A stretch of DNA of 64,000 bases from contig CAVTYQ010000007.1 in the NCBI GenBank assembly GCA_963739005.1, positions 124,001 through 188,000 on the forward strand, written 5' to 3'. A program made the position numbers and the translations under genes. The notes beneath the pieces were generated by a model that was given only the letters and a program-made list of their open reading frames with translations, was not told the origin of the DNA and searched no databases. Source of the stretch: DASWJZ01 sp963739005 (GTDB lineage Bacteria > Pseudomonadota > Alphaproteobacteria > Rhizobiales > Afifellaceae). The first letter of the stretch is position 1, and each line of letters opens with the position of its first letter. Shown in pieces: positions 50,987-59,719 of the stretch.

Positions 50987-52816
50987 CTAACCCAACGCCG
51001 CGCGCCTGGGCGGGAAAAGCCGCGCTTCAAGCTCGGCCGCCGGCATCGGCTTACCGAAGAGGTAGCCCTGCAGCGAGTTGCAGCCGGTCGTGCGGAGGAG
51101 CTCCGCCTCGGTTTCAGTCTCCACGCCCTCCGCCGTCGTGCGCATGCCGAGCGAGCGCGCCAGCGATACGATGAGCTGCACGATCGTGTAGCTCGTGGCA
51201 TCGACGTCGATGCCCTGAACGAAGGAGCGGTCGATCTTCACCTTGTCGAAGGGGAGCTGCCGAAGGTAGCGCAGGCTCGAATAGCCGGTGCCGAAATCGT
51301 CCAGCGTAAAGCGGATCCCGAGCGCGTGCAGCGCGTCGATCTGCCGGCGCGCCGCCTCCATGTCGTCGAGGAGCACGCTCTCGGTGATCTCGAGCTGCAG
51401 GCGGCCGGCCGGAAAGTCGGCTTCCGCCAGGATCGCCTCGATCTGGCAGGCGAGATCGGTCAGACGGAACTGCACGGGAGACAGGTTCACCGAGACGTAG
51501 ACGTCGCCCCATCCGCCGGCATCGTGCAGCGCCGTCCTCAGGATCGTCTCCCCGAGCTCGAGGATCAGGCCGGTCTTTTCCGCGATCGCAATGAATTCCA
51601 CCGGGCTGACCCAGCCGAGCTCCGGGTGCGACCAGCGCGCCAGCGCCTCCGCGCCGATCATCACATTGTCGGGGCAGCGGTGGATCGGCTGATAGTGGAC
51701 GGTGATCTGTCGCGATTTCAGGGCGCCGGGAAGGTCGCGCTCAAGACGGCGACGCCGCTTCGCCGCGCTCGCCATCTCCGCGCTGAAGGCGACGGCGCGG
51801 CGGCGGCCGGCGCGCTTCGCCTCCTCGAGCGCGATCTCGGCGTCGAAGAGCGTGGCTTCGACCGAAGGCGAGGGGCCTTCTCCAAAAGCTACGCCGATCG
51901 AAATGCCGCTCGCGACACGGTGCCCGTGGAAGACCAGTGGCTCCTTCGTCGCCTCAACCAGCTCAAGCGCCATCTGCATGACCTGCTCACGGCTCTCGCC
52001 ATCGAGCAGGATGACGAACTCGTCGCCGCTCGAGCGCGCGACGAAGGCGTCGCCGACGATGCGAACGATCGTCTCGCCGAGCCGCTTCAGAAGCTCGTCG
52101 CCGACCTTATGGCCGAGCGTGTCGTTCACGATCTTGAAGAGATCGACATCGGCGTGCAGCACGCCGAGCACACCGCGGATAGGGAACGGCGGGCCTTCGG
52201 CGAGGACCTTCAGCAACGAGGCGCGGTTCGCGAGCCCGGTCAGCGTATCCACGTAGGCGAGCTCGAGCGCCTTCGCCTCGGCGGAGCGCCGCGTCTCGAT
52301 CTCGTCATGGACGTTGCCGACGATGAGCCGCATCTCAAGATGATCAGTGACGATCGCTGCGAGGTCCTTGAGCCTGGTCTTTTCGGCTTCGCCGAAATCG
52401 TGGCGAGGCTTGACGTCGAAGACGCAGACGGTGCCGATCCGGTGCCCGGACGGCGTAACGAGCGGCGCACCGGCGTAGAAGCGCAGCTTCGGCTCCGCCT
52501 CCACCAACGGGTTCTGAGCGAAACGGGGATCGTTTCGGGTGTCCTCCACGACGAGCACGTCATCGGTCAGGATCGTGTGGCCGCAGAACGAAATGTCCCG
52601 GGGCGATTCCGACGTCGGCAGGTCACCGCGCGCCTTCAGAAAGTTTCGGTCGGAATCCATGAAGGCGACGAGTCCGATGGGGGCGTCGAACTGCCGTTTC
52701 GCCATCTCCGCGACGCGGTCGAACTGCGGTTCCGGGTCCGTGTCGAGAATGCGATACTTACGCAATGCGGCGAGGCGCTCGTCCTCGTCCATCGGGTGCG
52801 GAGGCGGTCGGTACAT
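50987..52816 (-). CDS. GAF-GGDEF-EAL sensor, c-di-GMP turnover
   Basis: A 609-residue soluble protein: GAF domain (about 25-165; RDISFCGHTIL, FYAGAPLVTPSG), GGDEF (about 180-340; signature RSSGDEFVIL, i.e. SGDEF, an accepted active variant) and EAL (about 355-600; GAEALARW, LEITESVLLDD, LDDFGTGYSSL, KIDRSFV, AEGVET, QGYLFGKP). Both catalytic domains look intact, so it may make and break c-di-GMP under control of a GAF ligand. Divergent from gcdH. Confidence 0.92.
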   Translation of the reverse strand: MYRPPPHPMDEDERLAALRKYRILDTDPEPQFDRVAEMAKRQFDAPIGLVAFMDSDRNFLKARGDLPTSESPRDISFCGHTILTDDVLVVEDTRNDPRFAQNPLVEAEPKLRFYAGAPLVTPSGHRIGTVCVFDVKPRHDFGEAEKTRLKDLAAIVTDHLEMRLIVGNVHDEIETRRSAEAKALELAYVDTLTGLANRASLLKVLAEGPPFPIRGVLGVLHADVDLFKIVNDTLGHKVGDELLKRLGETIVRIVGDAFVARSSGDEFVILLDGESREQVMQMALELVEATKEPLVFHGHRVASGISIGVAFGEGPSPSVEATLFDAEIALEEAKRAGRRRAVAFSAEMASAAKRRRRLERDLPGALKSRQITVHYQPIHRCPDNVMIGAEALARWSHPELGWVSPVEFIAIAEKTGLILELGETILRTALHDAGGWGDVYVSVNLSPVQFRLTDLACQIEAILAEADFPAGRLQLEITESVLLDDMEAARRQIDALHALGIRFTLDDFGTGYSSLRYLRQLPFDKVKIDRSFVQGIDVDATSYTIVQLIVSLARSLGMRTTAEGVETETEAELLRTTGCNSLQGYLFGKPMPAAELEARLFPPRRAALG

Positions 52817-53011
52817 GACGGGTTCCTCCCCTCATGCGCATCCCCCCGAACGCGCAAATCCTAGAACTCGATGCTCCGCAATAACATTCAGTAAATTAGA
52901 TTAGTTGCACGCTTCACAATTCCGCCAGCGGACGTGGTGAATGTTTCGCCTCCGCCCTTCAACCGGCGGGGCCGGACCGGTAAGCTCGACCGCAGGCCTT
53001 TGGAGACCGCG

Positions 53012-54238
53012 ATGAGCGAGGCGATCCGCCCTATCCCTACGAAAACGCAGGAAAAGTCCGTCTTCCAGTGGGACGACCCGCTCGACCTTGAAGGCGAGCT
53101 CACGCCGGAGGAGCGGATGATCCGCGATACGGCGCGCGCCTACGCGCAGGAGAAGCTCGCGCCGCGCGTGATCGCGGCCTACCGCGAGGAGAAGACCGAG
53201 CCGGAAATCTTCGGCGAGATGGGCGCGCTCGGGCTGCTCGGGGTGACGCTGCCGGCGGAATACGGCGCGGCCGGTGCGTCATACGTCGCCTACGGGCTCG
53301 TCGCGCGCGAGGTCGAGCGCGTCGATTCCGGCTACCGCTCGATGCTCTCCGTGCAGTCGTCGCTCGTCATGCATCCGATCTTCGCCTATGGCGACGACAG
53401 CCAGCGGCGGAAGTACCTGCCGAAGCTCGCGACGGGCGAGCTCGTCGGTTGCTTTGGGCTGACGGAGCCCGACGCCGGCTCCGACCCGAGCCGCATGACG
53501 ACACGCGCCGAGCGGGTCGCCGGCGGCTATCGGCTCTCCGGCGCGAAGACCTGGATCTCGAACGCGCCGATCGCCGACGTCTTCGTCGTATGGGCGAAGC
53601 TCGCGGAGAAGGGCGGCGAGGCGACGATCCGCGGCTTCATCCTGGAGAAGGGCGCGAAGGGCCTTTCCGCGCCGAAGATCGAGGGCAAGCTCTCGCTCCG
53701 CACCTCGATCACCGGCGAGATCGTGATGGACGGCGTGGTGGTCGGCGAAGACGCGCTACTGCCGAACGTCTCCGGCCTGAAGGGCCCATTCGGCTGCCTG
53801 ACCCGCGCCCGCTACGGCATCGCCTGGGGCACGATGGGCGCGGCCGAGGATTGCTGGCACCGCTCGCGCCAATATGTGCTCGACCGAAAGCAGTTCGGGC
53901 GGCCGCTCGCGGCGAACCAGCTCGTGCAGAAGAAGCTCGCCGACATGCAGACGGAGATCGCGCTCGGGCTACAAGGGGCGCTGAGGCTCGGGCGGCTCAT
54001 GGATGCCGGCACGGCCGCGCCGGAGGCGGTGTCGCTGATGAAGCGGAACAATTGCCTGAAGGCGCTCGATATCGCCCGGACGGCGCGCGACATGCACGGC
54101 GGCAACGGCATCCAGGAGGAATTCCACGTGATGCGCCACGCGCAGAACCTGGAGACCGTCAACACCTACGAAGGCACGGCCGACATGCACGCGCTGATCC
54201 TCGGCCGCGCGCAGACGGGGATGCAGGCGTTCTCCTGA
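53012..54238 (+). CDS. gcdH: acyl-CoA dehydrogenase, glutaryl-CoA dehydrogenase type
   Basis: A 408-residue FAD enzyme. The opening FQWDDPLDLEGELTPEERMIRDTAR, the FAD/substrate stretches GCFGLTEPDAGSDPS and KTWISNAPIADVFVVWAK, ARYGIAWGTMGAAEDCW and the catalytic glutamate in NTYEGTADMHALILGRA are characteristic of glutaryl-CoA dehydrogenase (lysine/tryptophan/aromatic breakdown to crotonyl-CoA). Start at ATG 53012 with GGAG upstream; the frame is open for 26 more codons without conservation. Converges on pncB with 1 bp between stops. Confidence 0.93.
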   Translation: MSEAIRPIPTKTQEKSVFQWDDPLDLEGELTPEERMIRDTARAYAQEKLAPRVIAAYREEKTEPEIFGEMGALGLLGVTLPAEYGAAGASYVAYGLVAREVERVDSGYRSMLSVQSSLVMHPIFAYGDDSQRRKYLPKLATGELVGCFGLTEPDAGSDPSRMTTRAERVAGGYRLSGAKTWISNAPIADVFVVWAKLAEKGGEATIRGFILEKGAKGLSAPKIEGKLSLRTSITGEIVMDGVVVGEDALLPNVSGLKGPFGCLTRARYGIAWGTMGAAEDCWHRSRQYVLDRKQFGRPLAANQLVQKKLADMQTEIALGLQGALRLGRLMDAGTAAPEAVSLMKRNNCLKALDIARTARDMHGGNGIQEEFHVMRHAQNLETVNTYEGTADMHALILGRAQTGMQAFS

Positions 54239-54239
54239 G

Positions 54240-55622
54240 CTATCGCCGGTTCGCCTCCGCGATCCGCTCGCGCACCTTGCGCTCGTCCTCCGCGAGCGCG
54301 GCGCTGACCGCGACGGGGTATGGGGAGGCCGCCTTTTCGAGCGCGCGGATTTCAGGCGGCAGCGTTGCGATGCCGGCGCGGCAGCGCGCACGGATGTCGG
54401 CGAGCGGCTCCGGCGCTCCGAGCCGCCGGCCGGCGCGCATCACGGGCCGAAGGAGGGGCACGCCGGCGAGCGTCTCGTCGGCGTCGGCGATGGTGTCGCC
54501 GGTCGCGGCCCCGTTCTCGATCGACCGGAAGACCTGCTTTCGCCCGGGAAGAGTCCGCTTGCCCGACGACAGCTTGATACGCCCTTTGCCGGCATATTCG
54601 GTGAGCTTGTAGACGATATCGAGTGACGGCGCGTCGGCGGAGACAACGAGGTCGGTGCCGACGCCGAAGCCTTCGATGGGCGCGCCGGCGGCAAGGAGCG
54701 CCGCGATCTTCGCCTCATCGAGACCGCCGCTTGCGAATATGCCGACGTCCTTCAGACCCGCCGCGTCGAGGAGCGCGCGCGCCCCTTTTGAGAGCGCAAC
54801 GAGGTCGCCGGAATCGAGCCTGACGGCGCGCACCTTGAAGTCCGCGCCGAGCTCCTTCGAAAGCGCGATCACCTTCTTCACGCCTTCGATGGTGTCGTAG
54901 GTGTCGATGAGGAGCACGGTCTCCGGATAGACGCGGGCGAAGGCGCGGAGCGCCTCCATCTCGTCGTCGAAGGCCTGCACGAAGCTGTGCGCCATCGTGC
55001 CGGCGATCGGTATGCCGTAGAGCCGGCCGGCGAGCACGTTCGAGGTGGAGACGGCGCCGGCCACGTAAGAGGCGCGCGCCGCCTTGATCGCGGCGTCGAT
55101 CCCGTGCGCGCGCCGCGTGCCGAAATCGACCACCGCACGGCCGGCCGCGGCTTCCACCACGCGCGCCGCCTTCGACGCGATCAGCGTCGGGAACCCGAGC
55201 TGGTTGATCGCCAGCGTCTCGATGATCTGCGCCTCGCCGATCGGCGCGACGATCTCAAGGATCGGCTCGTTCTCGAAGAACAGCGTGCCTTCGGGAAGGG
55301 CGTAGACGTCACCGGAGAAGCGAAAGCCCGCGAGCCAGTCGAGAAAGTCGTCCGGAAAACCCTCGCCGCGCAGATAGGCTACGTCCTCCGCCTCGAAGCG
55401 AAGGCTCTCCAGCTCTTCGAGGAAATCCTCAAGCCCGCAGGCGACGAGAAAATTCCGTTCCCCCTGCAGACGGCGCACGAAAAGACTGAAGACCGAGGTC
55501 TCCGCGAGCCCGATCTCGCGATAGGCGCGGAGCATCGTGAGCTCATAGAGGTCGGTGAAGAGCCCGAGGCTCTTCGTGCGCTCCGAAAGCCCACCGACCG
55601 TCTTCGCCCTCGCGCCTCGCAT
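54240..55622 (-). CDS. pncB: nicotinate phosphoribosyltransferase
   Basis: A 460-residue enzyme of the NAD salvage (Preiss-Handler) pathway. It has LFTDLYELTMLRAY at the N-terminus, FSLFVRRLQGERNFLVACGLEDFL, DFGTRRAHGIDAA, IAGTMAHSFVQAF with the catalytic-site histidine, and VRLDSGDLVALSKGAR, IFASGGLDE. The ATG at 55622 lies 4 bp after the stop of the gamma-carbonic-anhydrase-like gene, so the two form an operon; an upstream in-frame ATG at 55679 would overlap that gene. Confidence 0.94.
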   Translation of the reverse strand: MRGARAKTVGGLSERTKSLGLFTDLYELTMLRAYREIGLAETSVFSLFVRRLQGERNFLVACGLEDFLEELESLRFEAEDVAYLRGEGFPDDFLDWLAGFRFSGDVYALPEGTLFFENEPILEIVAPIGEAQIIETLAINQLGFPTLIASKAARVVEAAAGRAVVDFGTRRAHGIDAAIKAARASYVAGAVSTSNVLAGRLYGIPIAGTMAHSFVQAFDDEMEALRAFARVYPETVLLIDTYDTIEGVKKVIALSKELGADFKVRAVRLDSGDLVALSKGARALLDAAGLKDVGIFASGGLDEAKIAALLAAGAPIEGFGVGTDLVVSADAPSLDIVYKLTEYAGKGRIKLSSGKRTLPGRKQVFRSIENGAATGDTIADADETLAGVPLLRPVMRAGRRLGAPEPLADIRARCRAGIATLPPEIRALEKAASPYPVAVSAALAEDERKVRERIAEANRR

Positions 55623-55626
55623 TGGC

Positions 55627-56691
55627 TCAGCGGCGCTGCGCTTCGGCAAAGGCGCGCGCGTAGCCGCAATAGTGCTCAACGATCATCGCGATCATCGCGC
55701 GCTTCGCCGCGTCGAGCGGCGCCATCTTCACCGCCGGCCGTTTGCCGTAAAGCCAACCCGCTTCGAGCACCTGCCCCGGCATCGTCTCCGCCCCGGCGGC
55801 AAGGAAGGCATCGTCCCCCACGATCGTTCCGTCGGCAACGACGCTGCCGATGCCGATCAGCGAACGCGCGCCGATCGTGCAGTCGCCGAAGGTCACGTTG
55901 TGGCCGACCGTGGAGTCCGAGCCGATCTCAAATCGTTTGCCGGGGCGGCAGCGGATCACCGTGTTGTCCTGGATGTTGGAATTCTCGCCGATCACGATCT
56001 CGCCGCCGTTCGCGTCGAGTGCACAGCCGAACCAGATGCTCGAATTCGCCGCCGCGACGATACGGCCGCGGAGCCGCGCGGTCCCCGCCACGAAGACGCT
56101 CGCGTCGAAATCCGCGTCGGCAAGCGCCGGCGCCGCTGCTTCCCCGCCCATTGCAGCACGGAGGGCGGCGGCCCGCTTCTCGATTTCGCCGGGCTCAAGG
56201 TCACGGACAGGCCGCGCAGGCATGCCGGCATAGAGCTTTCCGGACTGGATCTCGGAGCGCGGGAAGACGATCGCGTGCGGCTCGATCACGACGCGATCCC
56301 CGACGACCGACCCGTCGAGGATCACCGCGCCATCGCCAACCACGACATCGCTCCCGACCGTGCAGGCGTGGACGACGGCGTTCTCGCCGACCGTGACGCG
56401 GTCGCCGATGGTCGCCGGATAGACGTCGTGGGCAATGTGGACGGTCGCACGGGGCCCAAGCGAGAAATCGTCGCCGGCCTTTACGAAGTGTCCGTCGGCG
56501 CGGATCACCGAGGAAGCGCCGAGCCGCGCGTTCCGGCCAAGCGTCGCGCGGCCGAGCACCGCCGCACCGGCACCGACATACGCCGGGGGGGTGGCGAATT
56601 GTGGCGACGTCCCCGCATAGGGCAGCATGAAGAGCGCGGCCTCGCCCGGCATCTCCGCCACTCGTGGCGCGGTCTTCTCGCGGCTTCGCAT
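55627..56691 (-). CDS. tandem gamma-carbonic-anhydrase-like (left-handed beta-helix) protein
   Basis: A 354-residue protein made of two hexapeptide-repeat gamma-CA units (about 30-165 and 190-340). In unit 1 the first metal histidine position is kept (TVHIAHD), the second is lost (VGEN instead of VGH), and the third kept (VVHACTVG). In unit 2 the pattern is reversed: first lost (TVIRC), second kept (VGHN), third lost (FGDC instead of HGC). Gamma-CA sites form between subunits, so the fusion may build hybrid sites or be a non-catalytic acyl/CoA-binding protein. Start at ATG of MRSREK; upstream codons look non-coding. First gene of an operon with pncB. Confidence 0.85.
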   Translation of the reverse strand: MRSREKTAPRVAEMPGEAALFMLPYAGTSPQFATPPAYVGAGAAVLGRATLGRNARLGASSVIRADGHFVKAGDDFSLGPRATVHIAHDVYPATIGDRVTVGENAVVHACTVGSDVVVGDGAVILDGSVVGDRVVIEPHAIVFPRSEIQSGKLYAGMPARPVRDLEPGEIEKRAAALRAAMGGEAAAPALADADFDASVFVAGTARLRGRIVAAANSSIWFGCALDANGGEIVIGENSNIQDNTVIRCRPGKRFEIGSDSTVGHNVTFGDCTIGARSLIGIGSVVADGTIVGDDAFLAAGAETMPGQVLEAGWLYGKRPAVKMAPLDAAKRAMIAMIVEHYCGYARAFAEAQRR

Positions 56692-56946
56692 GACTCTCCG
56701 CCGTTTTCCGATGTTTTCACGCCGATCATAGGGAGGCGAACGGCGCGTTCCTAGGGGAGGGCCCTGGGGGAGGGCAGGCGGCTTCCGTTCAGAAGCGGTT
56801 AGCAACGAAACGATTTTGTCGTGGTCGCGTAACATATCGGAAACGTGCGGCTTTTAGCTCTTCAACGCGGGAGGCGCGGAACTCGATCGGCGCCAGGCAA
56901 TTCTGATAAGCGAAGCGGCGGCTTCGGCCGTCGGCACGAGGGTGAG

Positions 56947-57255
56947 ATGAGCGCAGTCATCGCAATTCGGTCCGAACTCGAACAGCGCGGCGACGATTTC
57001 GGCCGCGAGCTTGCGGCGGCGCTGGTGCTTGCCGGCGAGCACGCCGGGCGCGATCGGAGCCTGATGCGTGAGATGACGGCCGTCGCCGCGCACGAGATGC
57101 GCAAGGCTGTCGGCTGGCTCCGCGAGGGCGCGCTTCCCGACCGCCTTATCGCGGATTATGAGCGCGCCTGCCGCAAGGGCTTCGAAGCGACGCTTCACGC
57201 CGGCATGCTGAACTGGGCCGAAGAAGGCCCGGCGGAAGGCGTGCAAGCCGCCTAG
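56947..57255 (+). CDS. unknown small helical protein
   Basis: A 102-residue, probably all-helical protein (ELEQRGDDFGRELAAALVLAGEHAG, AAHEMRKAVGWLREGALPDRLIADYERACRKGFEATLHAG). No family recognised and no membrane segment. Start placed at ATG 56947 with a purine-rich GAGGGTGAG in front; about 34 more codons are open upstream but contain low-complexity Arg/Gly. Monocistronic as far as can be seen. Confidence 0.65.
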   Translation: MSAVIAIRSELEQRGDDFGRELAAALVLAGEHAGRDRSLMREMTAVAAHEMRKAVGWLREGALPDRLIADYERACRKGFEATLHAGMLNWAEEGPAEGVQAA

Positions 57256-57873
57256 CGCGACAATCTGCGGGCAGTCTCTATCGCCCGCAAGATATCCAGA
57301 TCACCTGAAACGATCCCGACGGCGTGCCGCGGCGCATCACCGGATGCGGTTGCGACGTCCCCCGCTGCGAACCGACCGGCCGCTGAGAGCCGGTCCGGCG
57401 CCCGCAAGTTGGTGCTCGCCTGCAACACTGCATATCCGATCTTGAGCCGTAGAGCCGAGGGCTCTCTCAAGATCCGTGTTCTCTCGGCGCCGTTCGCAGG
57501 CTACCGCAGCCGTCCGGCCCGGCCGAAATACAACCTCCGCTGTCGGAATTCCGCCAATGTTGCCGGGTGGAATTGGATTACTGGCGACCGACGACAAGGA
57601 ACGACGGCCGAACCGATCCGGGAGCTCGGAGGCGGGACTTGGCTGCCGGCGTTTGCTAGCGTCGATCCGCCGAATTGTGCAAGAATTACCGCCTGCGGAA
57701 ATTGCGCAGGAAGCGGCGGCGGCGCCGGCCGGAGCGGGGGCTGGGGTGAAGACAGGTGGGGCATGCCCGAATTGGGGTAACTACGAGCGTTGTCTCGGCC
57801 CGATTCTGAGCGCTGCGATCAGCGGAATCCTTGAAAGGGCCGTCCCGGGGATCGCAAGGCCGCGGGGCGCGAC
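57256..57873. other. 618-bp stretch without a convincing gene, upstream of the glycan locus
   Basis: Short open frames exist on both strands (for example 57252-57470 minus and 57476-57877 plus) but none shows family motifs, a good ribosome site or clean composition. It may hold the promoter of the ABC exporter or decayed sequence. Confidence 0.4.
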
Positions 57874-59697
57874 GTGAAGAGCTATTTGCACAACCTGTTC
57901 GCGAAGCTCGTCACGGACCCTGACAGCTCGATACCGCTGGTCCGCCGTCTTTTCGGGGAGGTCTTCCGCGCCCAGCTGCCGAATTATATCTGGGCGGTCG
58001 TCTGCATGGGGCTCGGCGCGGGCGCGACGGCGGGACTGGCTCTCTTCATGCGGCACGTCGTCGACACGGTCTTCCTGACGCAGCACCTGACGATGATGTG
58101 GATGCTCAGCGTCGGCATCGTCGCGCTCTCGGCATGCAAAGGCGCCGCCGCCTACGGCCAAGCCATCGCGCTGAGCCGCATCGGCAACAGCATAACCGCC
58201 GCCATGCAGCGGCGCCTCTTCGACAAGGTTCTCAGCCTTGGCGTCGACTATTTCTCCCGCCGGCATTCGAGCCAGGTCGTCATCCGCGTCACGCAAAACG
58301 CGCGCGCGGCGCGGGAGGTCGTCTCCATCGTGTCGCTGAGCCTCGGCCGCGACCTGTTTACCGTGATCGGCCTCGCCGGCGTGATGATCTATCTCGATCC
58401 GATCATGTCGATCCTGGCGCTCACCATCGTGCCGCCGATCCTCTTCGGCGTGACCGGCATCTCCCGCCGCATGCGCGAGCTTTCGTCGGGCGAGTTCAAA
58501 TCGCTCGCCGGCATAGCCGCGGCGGCGCAGGAGACGATTGCGGGCATCCGGATCGTGAAGTCGTTCACGCTGGAGGCGCCGATGCGGGCGCGGCTGGAAG
58601 ACGCCGTCGTGACCGCCGAGCGCCGCGCGAACGCGCTCGTGCGCATCCAGGCCAGCCGAGCTCCGATCATGGAGAGCCTGCGCGGCATCGCCATCGGCCT
58701 GGTGACCACCTACGCTGCGTGGCAGATGGTCGGCCGCGGCCAGACGCCCGGGGAATTTGTGGCATTCCTCACCGCGTTCATGCTGGCCTACGAACCGGCC
58801 AAGAAGCTGTTCGCGGTCAACATGACCTTGCAGCGGAGCCTGCAGGGCGTTCGCATGATGTACGAGTTCCTGGACCTTCCCGAGCGGGAATTGGAGCTTC
58901 CCGACGCCATCGAACTCGGGCGCGTGAAAGGCAGCATCGCACTTGCGGACGTCACGTTCGGCTACAACAAGGACAAACCGGTCTTGCAAGGCGTGTCGAT
59001 CGAGGCCGATCCGGGCAGCATCGTTGCGCTCGTCGGTCCGTCCGGCACGGGCAAGACCACCATCGTCGGCCTGATCCAGCGCTTCTACGATCCCGGGTCG
59101 GGAACGATCACGATCGACGGCGTCGACATTCGCAACGTCACGATCGCGAGCCTGCGGCGGCAGATCTCCTTCGTCAGCCAGGATACGTTCCTGTTCTCAG
59201 GCACGGTGCGCGAAAATATCGGCTTCGGATACCCGGGCGCGAGCGAGGCCGACATCATGGCCGCCGTCGAGGCGGCAAACGCGGCCGACTTCATCGCGAA
59301 ATTGCCGAAGCAGCTCGACACCGCGATCGGCGAGAACGGGGCGACGCTCTCCGGGGGCCAGCGCCAACGGATCGCGATCGCGCGAGCCATCCTGAAGAAC
59401 GCCCCGATCCTGATCCTCGACGAAGCAACGTCGGCGCTCGACACGGTGTCGGAGCGGCAGGTCCAGGCGGCGCTCGAGCGCCTCATGAAGGGGCGGACGA
59501 CGATCGTCATCGCACACCGGCTGTCGACGGTCATCCGCGCCGATCGGACTTACGCGATCGAGGCGGGGAAGGTCGTCGAGAGCGGGTCGCACAGCAGCCT
59601 CATCGCGCGCAACCGGCTCTATGCGCAGCTCTTTGGGACCAACAACGACGGCATTGCCGACGGCAAACTGGCGAAGGAATGGCAAATCGCGAAGTGA
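57874..59697 (+). CDS. ABC transporter, fused permease/ATPase of the MsbA lipid/glycan exporter type
   Basis: A 607-residue half-transporter: six membrane helices (about 40-320) with the coupling region SRIGNSITAAMQRRLFDKVL, then an ATPase with Walker A GPSGTGKTTIVGLI, Q-loop FVSQDTFLFSGTVREN, signature LSGGQRQRIAIARAIL, Walker B LILDEATSALD and switch His IVIAHRLSTV. It probably dimerises and flips a lipid-linked glycan or lipid. The start is GTG 57874. Followed after 22 bp by the glycan-modifying fusion gene, suggesting one unit. Confidence 0.93.
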   Translation: MKSYLHNLFAKLVTDPDSSIPLVRRLFGEVFRAQLPNYIWAVVCMGLGAGATAGLALFMRHVVDTVFLTQHLTMMWMLSVGIVALSACKGAAAYGQAIALSRIGNSITAAMQRRLFDKVLSLGVDYFSRRHSSQVVIRVTQNARAAREVVSIVSLSLGRDLFTVIGLAGVMIYLDPIMSILALTIVPPILFGVTGISRRMRELSSGEFKSLAGIAAAAQETIAGIRIVKSFTLEAPMRARLEDAVVTAERRANALVRIQASRAPIMESLRGIAIGLVTTYAAWQMVGRGQTPGEFVAFLTAFMLAYEPAKKLFAVNMTLQRSLQGVRMMYEFLDLPERELELPDAIELGRVKGSIALADVTFGYNKDKPVLQGVSIEADPGSIVALVGPSGTGKTTIVGLIQRFYDPGSGTITIDGVDIRNVTIASLRRQISFVSQDTFLFSGTVRENIGFGYPGASEADIMAAVEAANAADFIAKLPKQLDTAIGENGATLSGGQRQRIAIARAILKNAPILILDEATSALDTVSERQVQAALERLMKGRTTIVIAHRLSTVIRADRTYAIEAGKVVESGSHSSLIARNRLYAQLFGTNNDGIADGKLAKEWQIAK

Positions 59698-59719
59698 TGA
59701 GCGGGGGCTCAAAGCACCG

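Noticed and set aside
57252..57470. 72-codon minus-strand frame ending against the unknown small gene
   Set aside because: Composition is passable, but there is no clear ribosome site, family or partner; left as part of the unassigned stretch.
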